From: an uncultured Halieaceae bacterium
GTDB taxonomy: Bacteria; Pseudomonadota; Gammaproteobacteria; Pseudomonadales; Halieaceae
Length of the DNA stretch: 6,258 nucleotides
Direction of reading: 5' to 3'
Assembly: GCA_938074135.1 (NCBI GenBank)
Contig: CALJFL010000033.1
Coordinates: forward strand, 1 to 6,258
The notes below the pieces were generated by a model. The model saw only the letters and a list, made by a program, of their open reading frames with translations, made no database searches and was not told the origin of the DNA. The translations under genes and the position numbers were made by a program. Positions 1 through 6,258 of this stretch are shown here, piece after piece; position 1 is the stretch's first letter; each line of letters begins with the position of its first letter.

Positions 1-63
1 CCCGCAACGCTGGATGCCTACCTACCGGAGTTACTGCAACAGACCGGCTTGTTGGCACTGTAG
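1..63 (+). CDS. C-terminal end of an unidentified protein (partial)
   Basis: The first reading frame is open from the window edge to a TAG at 61-63 and gives 20 residues, PATLDAYLPELLQQTGLLAL. The peptide resembles an amphipathic C-terminal helix rich in Leu. It lies 44 bases upstream of the hydratase gene on the same strand, so the two are plausibly in one operon. Genes next to CaiD-like hydratases are often CaiB/BaiF CoA-transferases, acyl-CoA dehydrogenases or acyl-CoA ligases, but 20 residues are too few to choose among them. The frame could also be open by chance. I do not recognise the gene and assign no function. Confidence 0.4.
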   Translation, partial: PATLDAYLPELLQQTGLLAL

Positions 64-107
64 TCGCCGGCAACAACTGACAATAACTTCAGCAACGAGC
101 GATCATC

Positions 108-893
108 ATGAATTACGAACATATTATCGTCAGCAGCACAGAGCATGTGACCACAATCCGCCTCAATCGGCCGCAGTCGATGAACGCCATCAACGCCGCT
201 ATGCACGAAGAATTACAATTGGCCCTGGATACGTTCGCAGCGGCTGATGATCAGTTTATCGGCGTCATCACCGGTGCCGGGCAGAGGGCATTTTGTGCAG
301 GTAGCGACCTCAAAGCCATCGCCGAGGGTGGCAAGCATGCTGACTACCCTAAAAATGGCTATGCCGGTCTTATTGAACGCTTCGATTTGAATAAGCCTTT
401 GATCGCGGCGGTCAATGGTATCTGCCTGGGCGGTGGCTTCGAAATCGCCCTGGCCTGCGACCTCATCATCGCCTCTGAGCAGGCCAGCTTTGGCTTACCC
501 GAGCCCAGGGTCGGGGCTGTCGCATTGGGTGGCGGCCTGCATCGCCTGGCGAGGCAAATCGGCTTGAAGCGAGCCATGGGCTATGTGCTCAGTAGCAGCC
601 GCATTTCAGCCAGTGAGGGCTTGGCTTTGGGGTTGGTCAACGAAGTCGTTGCTGCGGACGAACTACTCAACGCCACCCACCGTTGGTGCGACGAAATTCT
701 AAAAGGCGCACCCATGGCGATCCGTGCTACCAAAGAGGCGATCATGCGCGGGCTCGACGAACCCTCCCTGGCAGATGCCATACGTTCACAGGAAAGTTAT
801 CCGGCCTTCAAGCAATGGCGTAGCGCGGAAGATACTGTCGAAGGCCCAAGAGCATTTGCCCAGAAGCGTCCACCACAATGGAAGGGCCGCTAA
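108..893 (+). CDS. Enoyl-CoA hydratase/isomerase (crotonase) family protein, CaiD-like
   Basis: This 261-residue protein has the full length of a cytoplasmic crotonase, a family that adds water to, or shifts the double bond of, enoyl-CoA thioesters. Both oxyanion-hole segments are present: AFCAGSDLKA (61-70) and GICLGGGFEIAL (104-115). The two acidic residues used by true hydratases are E112 (in GGGFE) and E132 (in LPEP), matching Glu144 and Glu164 of rat mitochondrial hydratase. The C-terminal EGPRAFAQKR (245-254) and final WKGR are typical of the carnitinyl/crotonobetainyl-CoA hydratase (CaiD) branch, which it resembles along its length from memory. The actual acyl group is unknown, because many CaiD-like proteins act outside carnitine metabolism. 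The ATG at 108 gives the normal N-terminus (HIIVSS...TIRLNRP); the ribosome binding site before it is weak (about 96-101, AACGAG). Family assignment is secure; substrate is not. Confidence 0.93.
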   Translation: MNYEHIIVSSTEHVTTIRLNRPQSMNAINAAMHEELQLALDTFAAADDQFIGVITGAGQRAFCAGSDLKAIAEGGKHADYPKNGYAGLIERFDLNKPLIAAVNGICLGGGFEIALACDLIIASEQASFGLPEPRVGAVALGGGLHRLARQIGLKRAMGYVLSSSRISASEGLALGLVNEVVAADELLNATHRWCDEILKGAPMAIRATKEAIMRGLDEPSLADAIRSQESYPAFKQWRSAEDTVEGPRAFAQKRPPQWKGR

Positions 894-955
894 CTCAGGC
901 AACCCGGGAACAGACCCTGGTATTTAGAGAGCTGCCATGGCGTACATGCCTTCGC
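894..955. other. Short gap between convergent genes, no terminator seen
   Basis: These 62 bases separate the stop codons of the hydratase gene (+) and the MFS gene (-). I looked for a GC-rich hairpin followed by a T-run on both strands. There are only short palindromes, such as GCCATGG and CCCGGG, and no U-tract. Termination in either direction must rely on Rho or on sites inside the opposing gene. Confidence 0.5.
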
Positions 956-2206
956 CTAAGGCTCCCTGTCCTGCGCCGGCAACGGCTGCTGCACCGCGCG
1001 TTGCAGAACAAAACACCCTACCACCAACAGGCTCGCAACACATGATAGACTTGCCAACGATGACCCAAAGCCCCCGCTGAAGTCATACAGTAAACCGATC
1101 CCCAGAGGGCCAAGCACGCCGCCAATTTCAGCCGCTGAAAAAAACATGCCACTGGCAACGCCAGCGCGGGATTCCCCAATGCCAGGTAATTCCACCAGCG
1201 TGAGTACCAGTACCGTCATCATGCTCGAGCGAGCAATACCTTGCAAAATCAACCCCAGGGCAATGGGAAAGTCCCCCGTAAAACGCAGCAAAACACTGGC
1301 TAAAACCGCCAGCACACAAAGCGAGCCAAGAATCATGAAACGATGCGCCGGGGTGGCCAGGCGAGGGATCAGCAAGGAGCCCACTATTCCAACGACGGTT
1401 GGTAATGTTGCCCAGTACCCCGCCTGGGTAAAAGACATTCCACCATGACGCAACAATTCCACCAGCCAGTTATTGAGACCATGGTTAAACAGGAAAACAC
1501 CGACGCTCATCGCCAGGATAATCCGCACGGCTGGCATGCGTAACAAGGAGCGCATGACAACGAGCTGAGGTATCTTGCGGGAACTCCCCCCGGTCGCTCG
1601 AATCTCCAGAAACAACCAGCTGACAAGCAGCCAAACTGCTGCGCAAGCGACTACCAGGACGGTCCAGAACTGCATAACCTGACGCCAGTCATGGTCAAAC
1701 ATTGGCATCAGCCAGGCATGGGTAAGTGCGAGGCTTATCACTCCGCCCAGGGCCGGGCCTGTCATATAAATACCCATAGCCAGTCCGCGCTTGCTGCCGG
1801 AAAATTTCTCAGCGACGAGTTTTGGTGCTCCCGATGAAATGATCGGCCCACCGAGCCCGAAGACCATGACCGAAAAGAGAAACGCCCAATAGTCCTCAGC
1901 CATGCTTCGGCCGAAGCCAGAGAGCGCAATGAGCAGCACACCAATCAAGATTGCGTAACGGCTGCCCAGTCGGTCGAGGATTATGCCGCAGGGAATAGCC
2001 GCGACAATGTAGACCAGCTGCCAGGCCCCCATGATGCTACCCATGGCCCCGTGGGATATTTGCAGATCGCGCTCGATCACGGCGACCAGGGGCGCGATGC
2101 TGGTAACGATCAGACCAAAGCTGGCATAGACCAGCCACAAGCCCAGCAATAACCACCAACGGCTACTGGGTAAATGGCTCAGCCGACCGGGCGAAAAAGA
2201 CGGAAT
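956..2206 (-). CDS. MFS transporter, 12-helix, substrate unknown
   Basis: An inner-membrane secondary transporter of the major facilitator superfamily, 416 residues from the start chosen here. Hydrophobic helices alternate with short loops along the whole length. The signature loop between helices 2 and 3 is present as GIILDRLGSR (residues 74-83). A basic central loop, near RATGGSSRKIPQ, separates the two six-helix halves. The general look recalls the cyanate/nitroimidazole (CynX/NimT) group, but this is weak and no substrate can be given. Start choice: the frame has a stop at 2225-2227 and contains no ATG, and the only standard start codon ahead of helix 1 is a TTG at 2147-2149, with a poor ribosome site and almost no cytoplasmic tail. 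An ATT at 2204-2206 sits 6 bases after a perfect AAGGAG and gives a basic tail, MIPSFSPGRLSHLPSSRWW, before helix 1. I therefore prefer ATT. The gene is co-directional with tadA, 78 bases downstream of it. Confidence 0.88.
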   Translation of the reverse strand: MPSFSPGRLSHLPSSRWWLLLGLWLVYASFGLIVTSIAPLVAVIERDLQISHGAMGSIMGAWQLVYIVAAIPCGIILDRLGSRYAILIGVLLIALSGFGRSMAEDYWAFLFSVMVFGLGGPIISSGAPKLVAEKFSGSKRGLAMGIYMTGPALGGVISLALTHAWLMPMFDHDWRQVMQFWTVLVVACAAVWLLVSWLFLEIRATGGSSRKIPQLVVMRSLLRMPAVRIILAMSVGVFLFNHGLNNWLVELLRHGGMSFTQAGYWATLPTVVGIVGSLLIPRLATPAHRFMILGSLCVLAVLASVLLRFTGDFPIALGLILQGIARSSMMTVLVLTLVELPGIGESRAGVASGMFFSAAEIGGVLGPLGIGLLYDFSGGFGSSLASLSCVASLLVVGCFVLQRAVQQPLPAQDREP

Positions 2207-2212
2207 GAAAAA

Positions 2213-2218
2213 CTCCTT
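2213..2218 (-). promoter_or_regulatory. Strong ribosome binding site that decides the MFS start
   Basis: Minus-strand AAGGAG, preceded by two further A residues, stands 6 bases before an in-frame ATT at 2206-2204. It is the best Shine-Dalgarno match in this gap. The only other initiation candidates, CTG at 2182-2180 and TTG at 2149-2147, are too far from it to use it. No ATG or GTG in any frame lies at the right distance. Confidence 0.7.
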
Positions 2219-2245
2219 TTGTGCTCAGTGCCGCGATTGATCATG

Positions 2246-2270
2246 GTGCCAGCCGATACGCTGGTGGCAC
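2246..2270 (-). repeat. Hairpin between tadA and the MFS gene, no U-tract
   Basis: An inverted repeat pairs GTGCCA (2246-2251) with TGGCAC (2265-2270). It can extend inward as a CCAGC/GCTGG stem with a 3-base bulge and a 6-base loop. On the minus-strand transcript it lies just past the tadA stop and about 28 bases before the MFS ribosome site. No T-run follows on either strand, so it is not a classical intrinsic terminator. It might stabilise the tadA 3' end or act as a weak pause. I see no convincing promoter for the MFS gene in this gap. Confidence 0.4.
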
Positions 2271-2284
2271 TGTAGCAGTTGGCC

Positions 2285-2740
2285 TTAGCGTCGGGCCCGG
2301 AAAAAAGCCTGCAACAACGCCGCGCTCTGCGTGGCGAGCACACCTTCTTGCCAACTCACCTTGTGGTTGTACCAGGGCTCATCGAGTAACTGACAGGTAC
2401 TACAGACTACCCCCGCACGGGGCTCGCGAGCGGCAAAGACCAGCTCGGCTATCCGTGCGTGGACCAATGCACCTGCGCACATGGTGCAAGGCTCAAGCGT
2501 GACATAAAGGATAGCACCGGGTAGGCGGTAGTTACCTACCCTGGCCGCGGCATCGCGCAGGGCCACAATCTCAGCGTGTGCACTGGGGTCCGCCGCCGTA
2601 ATAACCTGGTTGAACCCTTCACCGAGTAACTCGCCATCGCGAACCACCACTGCGCCCACCGGAACCTCTTCCCGCTGGGCGGCAAGATCCGCAAGCTCCA
2701 GGGCACGACGCATCCAATGCTCGTGTTGGCTGTCGCTCAC
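2285..2740 (-). CDS. tadA: tRNA-specific adenosine deaminase TadA
   Basis: A zinc enzyme of the cytidine/deoxycytidylate deaminase fold that converts A34 to inosine in the tRNA-Arg(ACG) anticodon, letting one tRNA read three Arg codons. The 151-residue reading contains the N-terminal helix (HEHWMRRALELA), EVPVGAVVV (25-33), the HAE motif with zinc ligand H55 and proton-shuttling E57, and PCTMC with zinc ligands C85 and C88. The conserved NHKV segment follows near residue 125. The frame is open further upstream to 2851, but that extra N-terminus only overlaps guaA and does not resemble TadA. The GTG at 2738-2740 gives the usual start, SDSQHEHWM, and lies one base after the guaA TGA, which points to coupled translation. 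C113 and C116 form an extra CSTC pair after the active site. The protein is slightly shorter at the C-terminus than E. coli TadA (167 residues). Confidence 0.95.
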   Translation of the reverse strand: MSDSQHEHWMRRALELADLAAQREEVPVGAVVVRDGELLGEGFNQVITAADPSAHAEIVALRDAAARVGNYRLPGAILYVTLEPCTMCAGALVHARIAELVFAAREPRAGVVCSTCQLLDEPWYNHKVSWQEGVLATQSAALLQAFFRARR

Positions 2741-2741
2741 A

Positions 2742-4319
2742 TCATTCCCACTCAATAGTGGCCGGCGGCTTACTACTGACGTCATAAGTGACCCGCGAAA
2801 CACCCGAGATCTCGTTGATGATGCGGTTGGAAACACGCTCCAGCAATTCATAGGGCAGATGCGCCCAGCGGGCGGTCATGAAGTCGATAGTCTCGACAGC
2901 ACGCAAGGCAATCACGTACTCGTAGCGCCGGGCATCACCCACTACCCCTACCGATTTAACCGGCAGGAACACGGCAAACGCCTGTGCGGTTTTGTGGTAC
3001 CAGTCTTCCCGATGCAACTCCTCGATGAAAATGGCATCGGCCTCGCGCAGCAGGTCGGCGTACTCCTTCTTCACTTCACCGAGGATACGCACGCCGAGCC
3101 CGGGCCCCGGGAAGGGGTGGCGATAGACCATATCGTAAGGCAGGCCCAGCTCCAGACCGATTTTGCGAACCTCGTCCTTGAATAATTCGCGCAGGGGTTC
3201 CACCAGTTGCATTTCCATGTCATCCGGCAGGCCACCGACATTGTGGTGCGACTTGATCACGTGCGCTTTACCCGTCTTGGCGCCGGCAGACTCAATAACG
3301 TCTGGATATATAGTCCCTTGTGCCAACCAGTTCACGTCCCGCAACCGGGTCGCCTCCTCGTCAAAGACCTCGATAAAGGTATTACCGATAACCTTGCGCT
3401 TGTCTTCCGGGTCAGCAACGCCGGCGAGCTTGGACAAAAACAGATCCTGGGCGTCGCTGCGGATGACCTTGACCCCCATGTTACGGGCAAACATATCCAT
3501 AACCTGATCACCTTCGTGCAGGCGCAATAAACCATTGTCGACAAAGACGCAGGTCAGCTGGTCGCCGATAGCGCGATGCAGCAATGCCGCCACCACCGAG
3601 GAATCGACGCCGCCGGAAAGACCCAGCAGGACCTTGTCCGAGCCGACTTTGCTGCGCACCCGTTGTATCGCGTCCTCGACAATATTGGCGGGGGTCCACA
3701 GTACCTCGCAGCCACAGATTTCCAGCACAAAGTGCTCAAAAATGCGTACGCCCTGCAAGGTGTGGGTCACCTCCGGGTGGAACTGAATGCCGTACCAGGG
3801 TTTCTCACGGTGCGCCATGCCGGCTATCGGGCAGCTGTCGGTCTCGGCGATCAGATCGAAGCCCTCTGGGAGCTCGACCACCTTATCGCCATGGCTCATC
3901 CAGACGTCGAGCAGGGAATGACCGTGCTCGTCGATATGATCGCGAATATCGTGCAACAAGCCGCCATTGCCAAGGAGGCGGATCTGGGCATAACCAAACT
4001 CGCTGGTGGCTGATGGGGATACCCGTCCGCCAAACTGCTCGGCCATGGTCTGCATGCCATAGCAGATACCGAGGATAGGCAGGCCCATCTCAAAAATGAC
4101 TGCCGGCGCTCGCGGCGAGTCCTCGGCGGCAACCGATTCCGGCCCCCCCGACAGAATGATGCCGTTGGGGTTGAACTCGCGGATTTCAGCCTCCGTCATG
4201 TCCCATGCCCGGATTTCACTAAAGACACCGACCTCCCGCACACGACGGGCGATCAGTTGGGTGTACTGGGAGCCAAAATCCAGGATAAGAATTTTCTGGC
4301 TGTGAATATCTGTGCTCAT
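2742..4319 (-). CDS. guaA: GMP synthase (glutamine-hydrolysing)
   Basis: This cytoplasmic enzyme makes GMP from XMP, ATP and glutamine, the last step of guanine nucleotide synthesis. At 525 residues it has exactly the E. coli length. The N-terminal class I glutamine amidotransferase domain (about 8-200) carries the triad C86 (GICYGMQ), H181 and E183 (QFHPEV). The ATP pyrophosphatase domain has the PP-loop SGGVDS at 235-240. The C-terminal dimerisation/XMP-binding domain includes [11 protein letters not shown] (401-411) and ends in KPPATIEWE, as in other bacterial GuaA proteins. No key residue is missing. The ATG at 4317-4319 follows AGGA at 4326-4329 with a 6-base gap. The gene is 87 bases downstream of guaB, and tadA begins one base past its TGA. 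Confidence 0.98.
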   Translation of the reverse strand: MSTDIHSQKILILDFGSQYTQLIARRVREVGVFSEIRAWDMTEAEIREFNPNGIILSGGPESVAAEDSPRAPAVIFEMGLPILGICYGMQTMAEQFGGRVSPSATSEFGYAQIRLLGNGGLLHDIRDHIDEHGHSLLDVWMSHGDKVVELPEGFDLIAETDSCPIAGMAHREKPWYGIQFHPEVTHTLQGVRIFEHFVLEICGCEVLWTPANIVEDAIQRVRSKVGSDKVLLGLSGGVDSSVVAALLHRAIGDQLTCVFVDNGLLRLHEGDQVMDMFARNMGVKVIRSDAQDLFLSKLAGVADPEDKRKVIGNTFIEVFDEEATRLRDVNWLAQGTIYPDVIESAGAKTGKAHVIKSHHNVGGLPDDMEMQLVEPLRELFKDEVRKIGLELGLPYDMVYRHPFPGPGLGVRILGEVKKEYADLLREADAIFIEELHREDWYHKTAQAFAVFLPVKSVGVVGDARRYEYVIALRAVETIDFMTARWAHLPYELLERVSNRIINEISGVSRVTYDVSSKPPATIEWE

Positions 4320-4343
4320 CTGGTTTCCTGATAAAGAGTGGTG

Positions 4344-4360
4344 GTCGGACCGTCACCGAC
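4344..4360 (-). repeat. Small hairpin in the guaA leader
   Basis: GTCGG (4344-4348) can pair with CCGAC (4356-4360) around a 7-base loop. The stem could lengthen by GGT/ACC (4340-4342 and 4361-4363) across a one-base bulge. It lies downstream of the terminator-like hairpin and ends about 10 bases before the guaA ribosome binding site. A role in setting guaA translation is possible but not shown; a repeat of this length can occur by chance. Confidence 0.3.
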
Positions 4361-4369
4361 ACCGTAACC

Positions 4370-4391
4370 AAAACGGGGCCCGTAGGCCCCG
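4370..4391 (-). terminator. Terminator-like hairpin between guaB and guaA
   Basis: On the minus-strand transcript a perfect 7-bp stem, CGGGGCC with GGCCCCG, closes a TACG tetraloop and is followed at once by UUUU. It starts 15 bases after the guaB stop. The stem is entirely G-C, but the U-run is short, so partial termination or 3'-end protection of guaB RNA fits better than full termination, given that guaA lies downstream without a clear promoter of its own. Confidence 0.6.
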
Positions 4392-4406
4392 CGTTCTTTC
4401 GCTACC

Positions 4407-5876
4407 CTATCGGACCGGGTAGTTCGGGGCTTCCTTGGTAATCGACACGTCGTGGACATGACTTTCAGACATCCCCGCGGCGGTCACCCGCACAAACTCG
4501 GGCTGCGTGCGCATGGTATCCAGGTCGGCGCTGCCGGTGTAGCCCATGGCAGAGCGCACCCCACCCATTAGCTGATGGACAATGGCCGCCACCGGGCCCT
4601 TGTAAGGGACCCGCCCCTCGATACCTTCGGGGACCAATTTTTCCATACCCTTACTCGCATCCTGAAAGTAGCGATCAGAGGACCCCTGGGTCTGCGACAT
4701 TGCACCCAATGACCCCATTCCGCGGTAGGCCTTGTAGGTGCGGCCCTGGTAGAGCTCAACTTCACCGGGTGCCTCTTCGGTGCCGGCGAACATACTGCCC
4801 ATCATTACCGCATGAGCGCCGGCTGCGATTGCCTTGGCGATATCACCGGAAAAACGAATGCCACCATCGGCAATAACCGGCACATCGCTGTTGCGCAATG
4901 CCTCGGTCACGTTGGCGATGGCACTGACCTGTGGCACGCCAATACCGGTAACAATACGCGTGGTACAGATCGATCCGGGACCAATACCCACCTTGACCCC
5001 ATCAGCACCGGCATCAGCCAGCGCCACAGCGGCGGCACCGGTAGCGATATTGCCGCCAATAACCTGTACCGAAGGATAGTCAGCCTTGATACTCCTGACC
5101 CGTTCGAGCACGTTGCGGGAGTGGCCATGAGCCGTATCGACCACCAGCACGTCCACCCCGGCCTTGATCAGCGCCTCGACGCGATCATCGGTGTCCGGGC
5201 TGGTTCCCACCGAAGCGCCTACACGCAGCTGCCCGTAAGAATCCTTGCTGGCGTCGGGAAAGCTCTCTGCCTTATCGAAATCTTTCACCGTGATCATACC
5301 GGTAAGGTCAAAAGCGTCATTGACCACCAGGATCTTCTCGATACGGTGCTGATGCAGCAATTGCTGCACTTCCTCGGAGCTGGCGCCTTCCTTGACAGTT
5401 ACCAGCTTGTCCTTGGGTGTCATAATTTCTGACACCAGCTTTTCAGGGTTGGATTCAAAGCGCAGGTCACGGCGGGTCACAATACCCACCAGATCCTTGC
5501 CATCGAGGACCGGAACCCCGGAAATACCATGGGCGCCGGTCAACTCGATCAATTCGGCGATCGTGGCATTTTGCTGGATGGTGATCGGGTCTTTGACGAC
5601 CCCGCTTTCGAACTTCTTGACCTTGCGTACCTGTTCGGCCTGCTCGGCGACGCTCATACTCTTGTGGATGATGCCGATACCACCTTCCTGGGCCATGGCA
5701 ATGGCCAGGCGGGATTCAGTGACAGTATCCATCGCCGCCGACACCAAGGGGATATTGAGGCTGATCTCACGGGTCAGCCGAGTCCTGAGTGATACATCGG
5801 TGGCCACAACCTCTGAGTAACCAGGGAGCAGCAGTACGTCGTCGAAGGTCAGGGCTTCCTGGGCGATACGTAACAT
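4407..5876 (-). CDS. guaB: Inosine-5'-monophosphate dehydrogenase
   Basis: The enzyme oxidises IMP to XMP with NAD+, the first committed and usually rate-limiting step towards GMP. The 489-residue protein is of normal bacterial length. A TIM-barrel catalytic domain is interrupted by two CBS regulatory domains at about 92-205. Visible landmarks are FDDVLL near the N-terminus, SAAMDTVTE (46-54), the substrate loop [11 protein letters not shown] with nucleophile C304, [11 protein letters not shown] (335-345) and the catalytic flap RY at 402-403. The flap region [12 protein letters not shown] has two residues more than E. coli, as in pseudomonads. The ATG at 5874-5876 follows AAGGAG (5886-5891) with a 9-base gap. 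It is the first gene of the guaB-guaA-tadA block and is divergent from xseA. The flap and CBS regions look intact. Confidence 0.98.
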   Translation of the reverse strand: MLRIAQEALTFDDVLLLPGYSEVVATDVSLRTRLTREISLNIPLVSAAMDTVTESRLAIAMAQEGGIGIIHKSMSVAEQAEQVRKVKKFESGVVKDPITIQQNATIAELIELTGAHGISGVPVLDGKDLVGIVTRRDLRFESNPEKLVSEIMTPKDKLVTVKEGASSEEVQQLLHQHRIEKILVVNDAFDLTGMITVKDFDKAESFPDASKDSYGQLRVGASVGTSPDTDDRVEALIKAGVDVLVVDTAHGHSRNVLERVRSIKADYPSVQVIGGNIATGAAAVALADAGADGVKVGIGPGSICTTRIVTGIGVPQVSAIANVTEALRNSDVPVIADGGIRFSGDIAKAIAAGAHAVMMGSMFAGTEEAPGEVELYQGRTYKAYRGMGSLGAMSQTQGSSDRYFQDASKGMEKLVPEGIEGRVPYKGPVAAIVHQLMGGVRSAMGYTGSADLDTMRTQPEFVRVTAAGMSESHVHDVSITKEAPNYPVR

Positions 5877-5968
5877 GCGGTCACACTCCTTGCTGGCGGG
5901 TCGAGGTTAAACGTGCAATTATAAATCTTTGAGTGACCCCCAGTAAATAAAAGTCGTGTTCCCCAGAC
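5877..5968. other. Divergent guaB-xseA intergenic region
   Basis: Ninety-two bases separate the two divergent start codons and are noticeably richer in A+T than the flanking genes around 5905-5955. This region carries the guaB promoter. For xseA I see only poor candidates: a TAAATA at 5944-5949 without a partner -35. The xseA promoter therefore remains unplaced and would have to overlap the guaB -35 area. Confidence 0.6.
5918..5947 (-). promoter_or_regulatory. Sigma70-type promoter for guaB
   Basis: On the minus strand a perfect TATAAT (-10) occupies 5918-5923, with TTTACT (4 of 6 matches to TTGACA) at 5942-5947 and an 18-base spacer. Transcription would start near 5911, leaving a leader of about 35 bases with the AAGGAG ribosome site at 5886-5891. 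I see no good PurR operator overlapping it: the nearby GCACGTTTAAC only loosely resembles one half of the consensus. Confidence 0.65.
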
Positions 5969-6258
5969 GTGTCCAATCCCTTTGACAATATCGATCCGCC
6001 CCTGACTCTGTCGGTCAGCCAGCTAAACAGACAGGCCAGAACGCTGCTGGAGAGCCACTTCGATTTCGTCTGGGTCGAGGGCGAGGTCTCCAACTTCGTG
6101 GTGCCTTCCTCGGGCCACTGGTATTTCTCTCTCAAAGACGGCGGCGCACAGGTGCGCTGCGCCATGTTTCGCAATCGCAACCAGCGTATCCGCTTTACCC
6201 CTGCCAACGGCGATGCTATCCGCCTGCGCTGCCGGGTATCACTGTACGAGGGCCGGGG
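5969..6258 (+). CDS. xseA: Exodeoxyribonuclease VII large subunit (5' part, runs off window)
   Basis: XseA is the catalytic subunit of exonuclease VII, which with several copies of small XseB degrades single-stranded DNA from both ends in the cytoplasm. The 96 complete codons seen cover the N-terminal OB-fold that binds single-stranded DNA. They include LTLSVSQLNRQAR (12-24), GEVSNF (38-43), SSGHWYFSLKD (47-57) and AQVRCAMFR (60-68), closely matching E. coli XseA. The frame opens only at 5951 after a TAA and has no ATG, so the GTG at 5969-5971 is the natural start, although no clear Shine-Dalgarno precedes it. The catalytic domain and C-terminal coiled coil lie beyond the window. Divergence from guaB is the arrangement known from E. 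coli and other gammaproteobacteria. Confidence 0.94.
   Translation, partial: MSNPFDNIDPPLTLSVSQLNRQARTLLESHFDFVWVEGEVSNFVVPSSGHWYFSLKDGGAQVRCAMFRNRNQRIRFTPANGDAIRLRCRVSLYEGR

Noticed and set aside
894..955. Bidirectional terminator between the convergent hydratase and MFS genes
   Set aside because: Only 4-6 bp palindromes and no U-run on either strand.
2265..2275. An 11-base word, TGGCACTGTAG, also present at 53-63, considered as a repeat or attachment site
   Set aside because: Several 11-base matches are expected by chance in a window this size, the flanking bases differ, and there is no integrase or other mobile gene.
2610..3185. Plus-strand open frame (191 codons) across the tadA-guaA junction
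   Set aside because: It is antisense to two confident genes, its low-complexity Ser/Arg-rich start is typical of a shadow frame, and it shows no recognisable domain.
3584..4078. Plus-strand Arg/Pro-rich open frame (164 codons) inside guaA
   Set aside because: It is antisense to the GuaA amidotransferase domain, and its arginine-rich composition is what the complement of this coding sequence would give.
4812..5432. Long plus-strand open frame (206 codons) inside guaB
   Set aside because: It lies wholly antisense to a highly conserved gene, its protein is His/Asp-rich without family features, and it has no ribosome site. It is a codon-bias shadow of guaB.
5905..5922. Possible PurR operator near the guaB promoter
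   Set aside because: Only a core resembling CGTTT matches. The left half does not fit the palindromic consensus, so it cannot be supported.
5972..5995. TTTGACA-like -35 element just after the xseA start
   Set aside because: It lies inside the conserved xseA reading frame and has no matching -10 at a suitable distance.

Overview
The window looks like ordinary core chromosome from a gammaproteobacterium of the Pseudomonas/Cellvibrio/Halieaceae type rather than an enteric; this is inferred from remembered protein similarity and gene order, not from a search. The main evidence is the purine block: guaB and guaA run leftward, with xseA starting divergently on the other side of the guaB promoter, and tadA follows directly after guaA. 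The IMP dehydrogenase flap carries a two-residue insertion relative to E. coli and reads like the Pseudomonas form. Base composition is moderately GC-rich throughout, and no gene stands out by eye.

Layout. Positions 1-63 hold the last 20 codons of an unidentified plus-strand gene. A complete CaiD-like enoyl-CoA hydratase/isomerase follows at 108-893 (+). It converges on an MFS transporter (956-2206, -). Continuing rightward, all on the minus strand, are tadA (2285-2740), guaA (2742-4319) and guaB (4407-5876). A 92-base divergent region (5877-5968) carries a good guaB promoter. The first 96 codons of xseA (5969-6258, +) close the window.

How the genes work together. GuaB (IMP to XMP) and GuaA (XMP to GMP) are the two committed steps of guanine nucleotide synthesis, transcribed in pathway order. 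A GC-rich hairpin with a four-U tail between them could reduce guaA expression relative to guaB. tadA starts one base after the guaA stop codon, so it is probably translated with guaA; it makes the wobble inosine of tRNA-Arg. The MFS gene is co-directional 78 bases beyond tadA and could be a read-through passenger of the same transcript. Its substrate is unknown. The hydratase at the left belongs to another transcription unit, probably acyl-CoA or carnitine-type metabolism.

No mobile element, CRISPR array, RNA gene or obviously new system is visible, and no gene-free stretch exceeds 100 bases. The observations most worth checking are a probable ATT start codon for the MFS transporter, backed by a strong ribosome binding site, and the terminator-like hairpin inside guaB-guaA.
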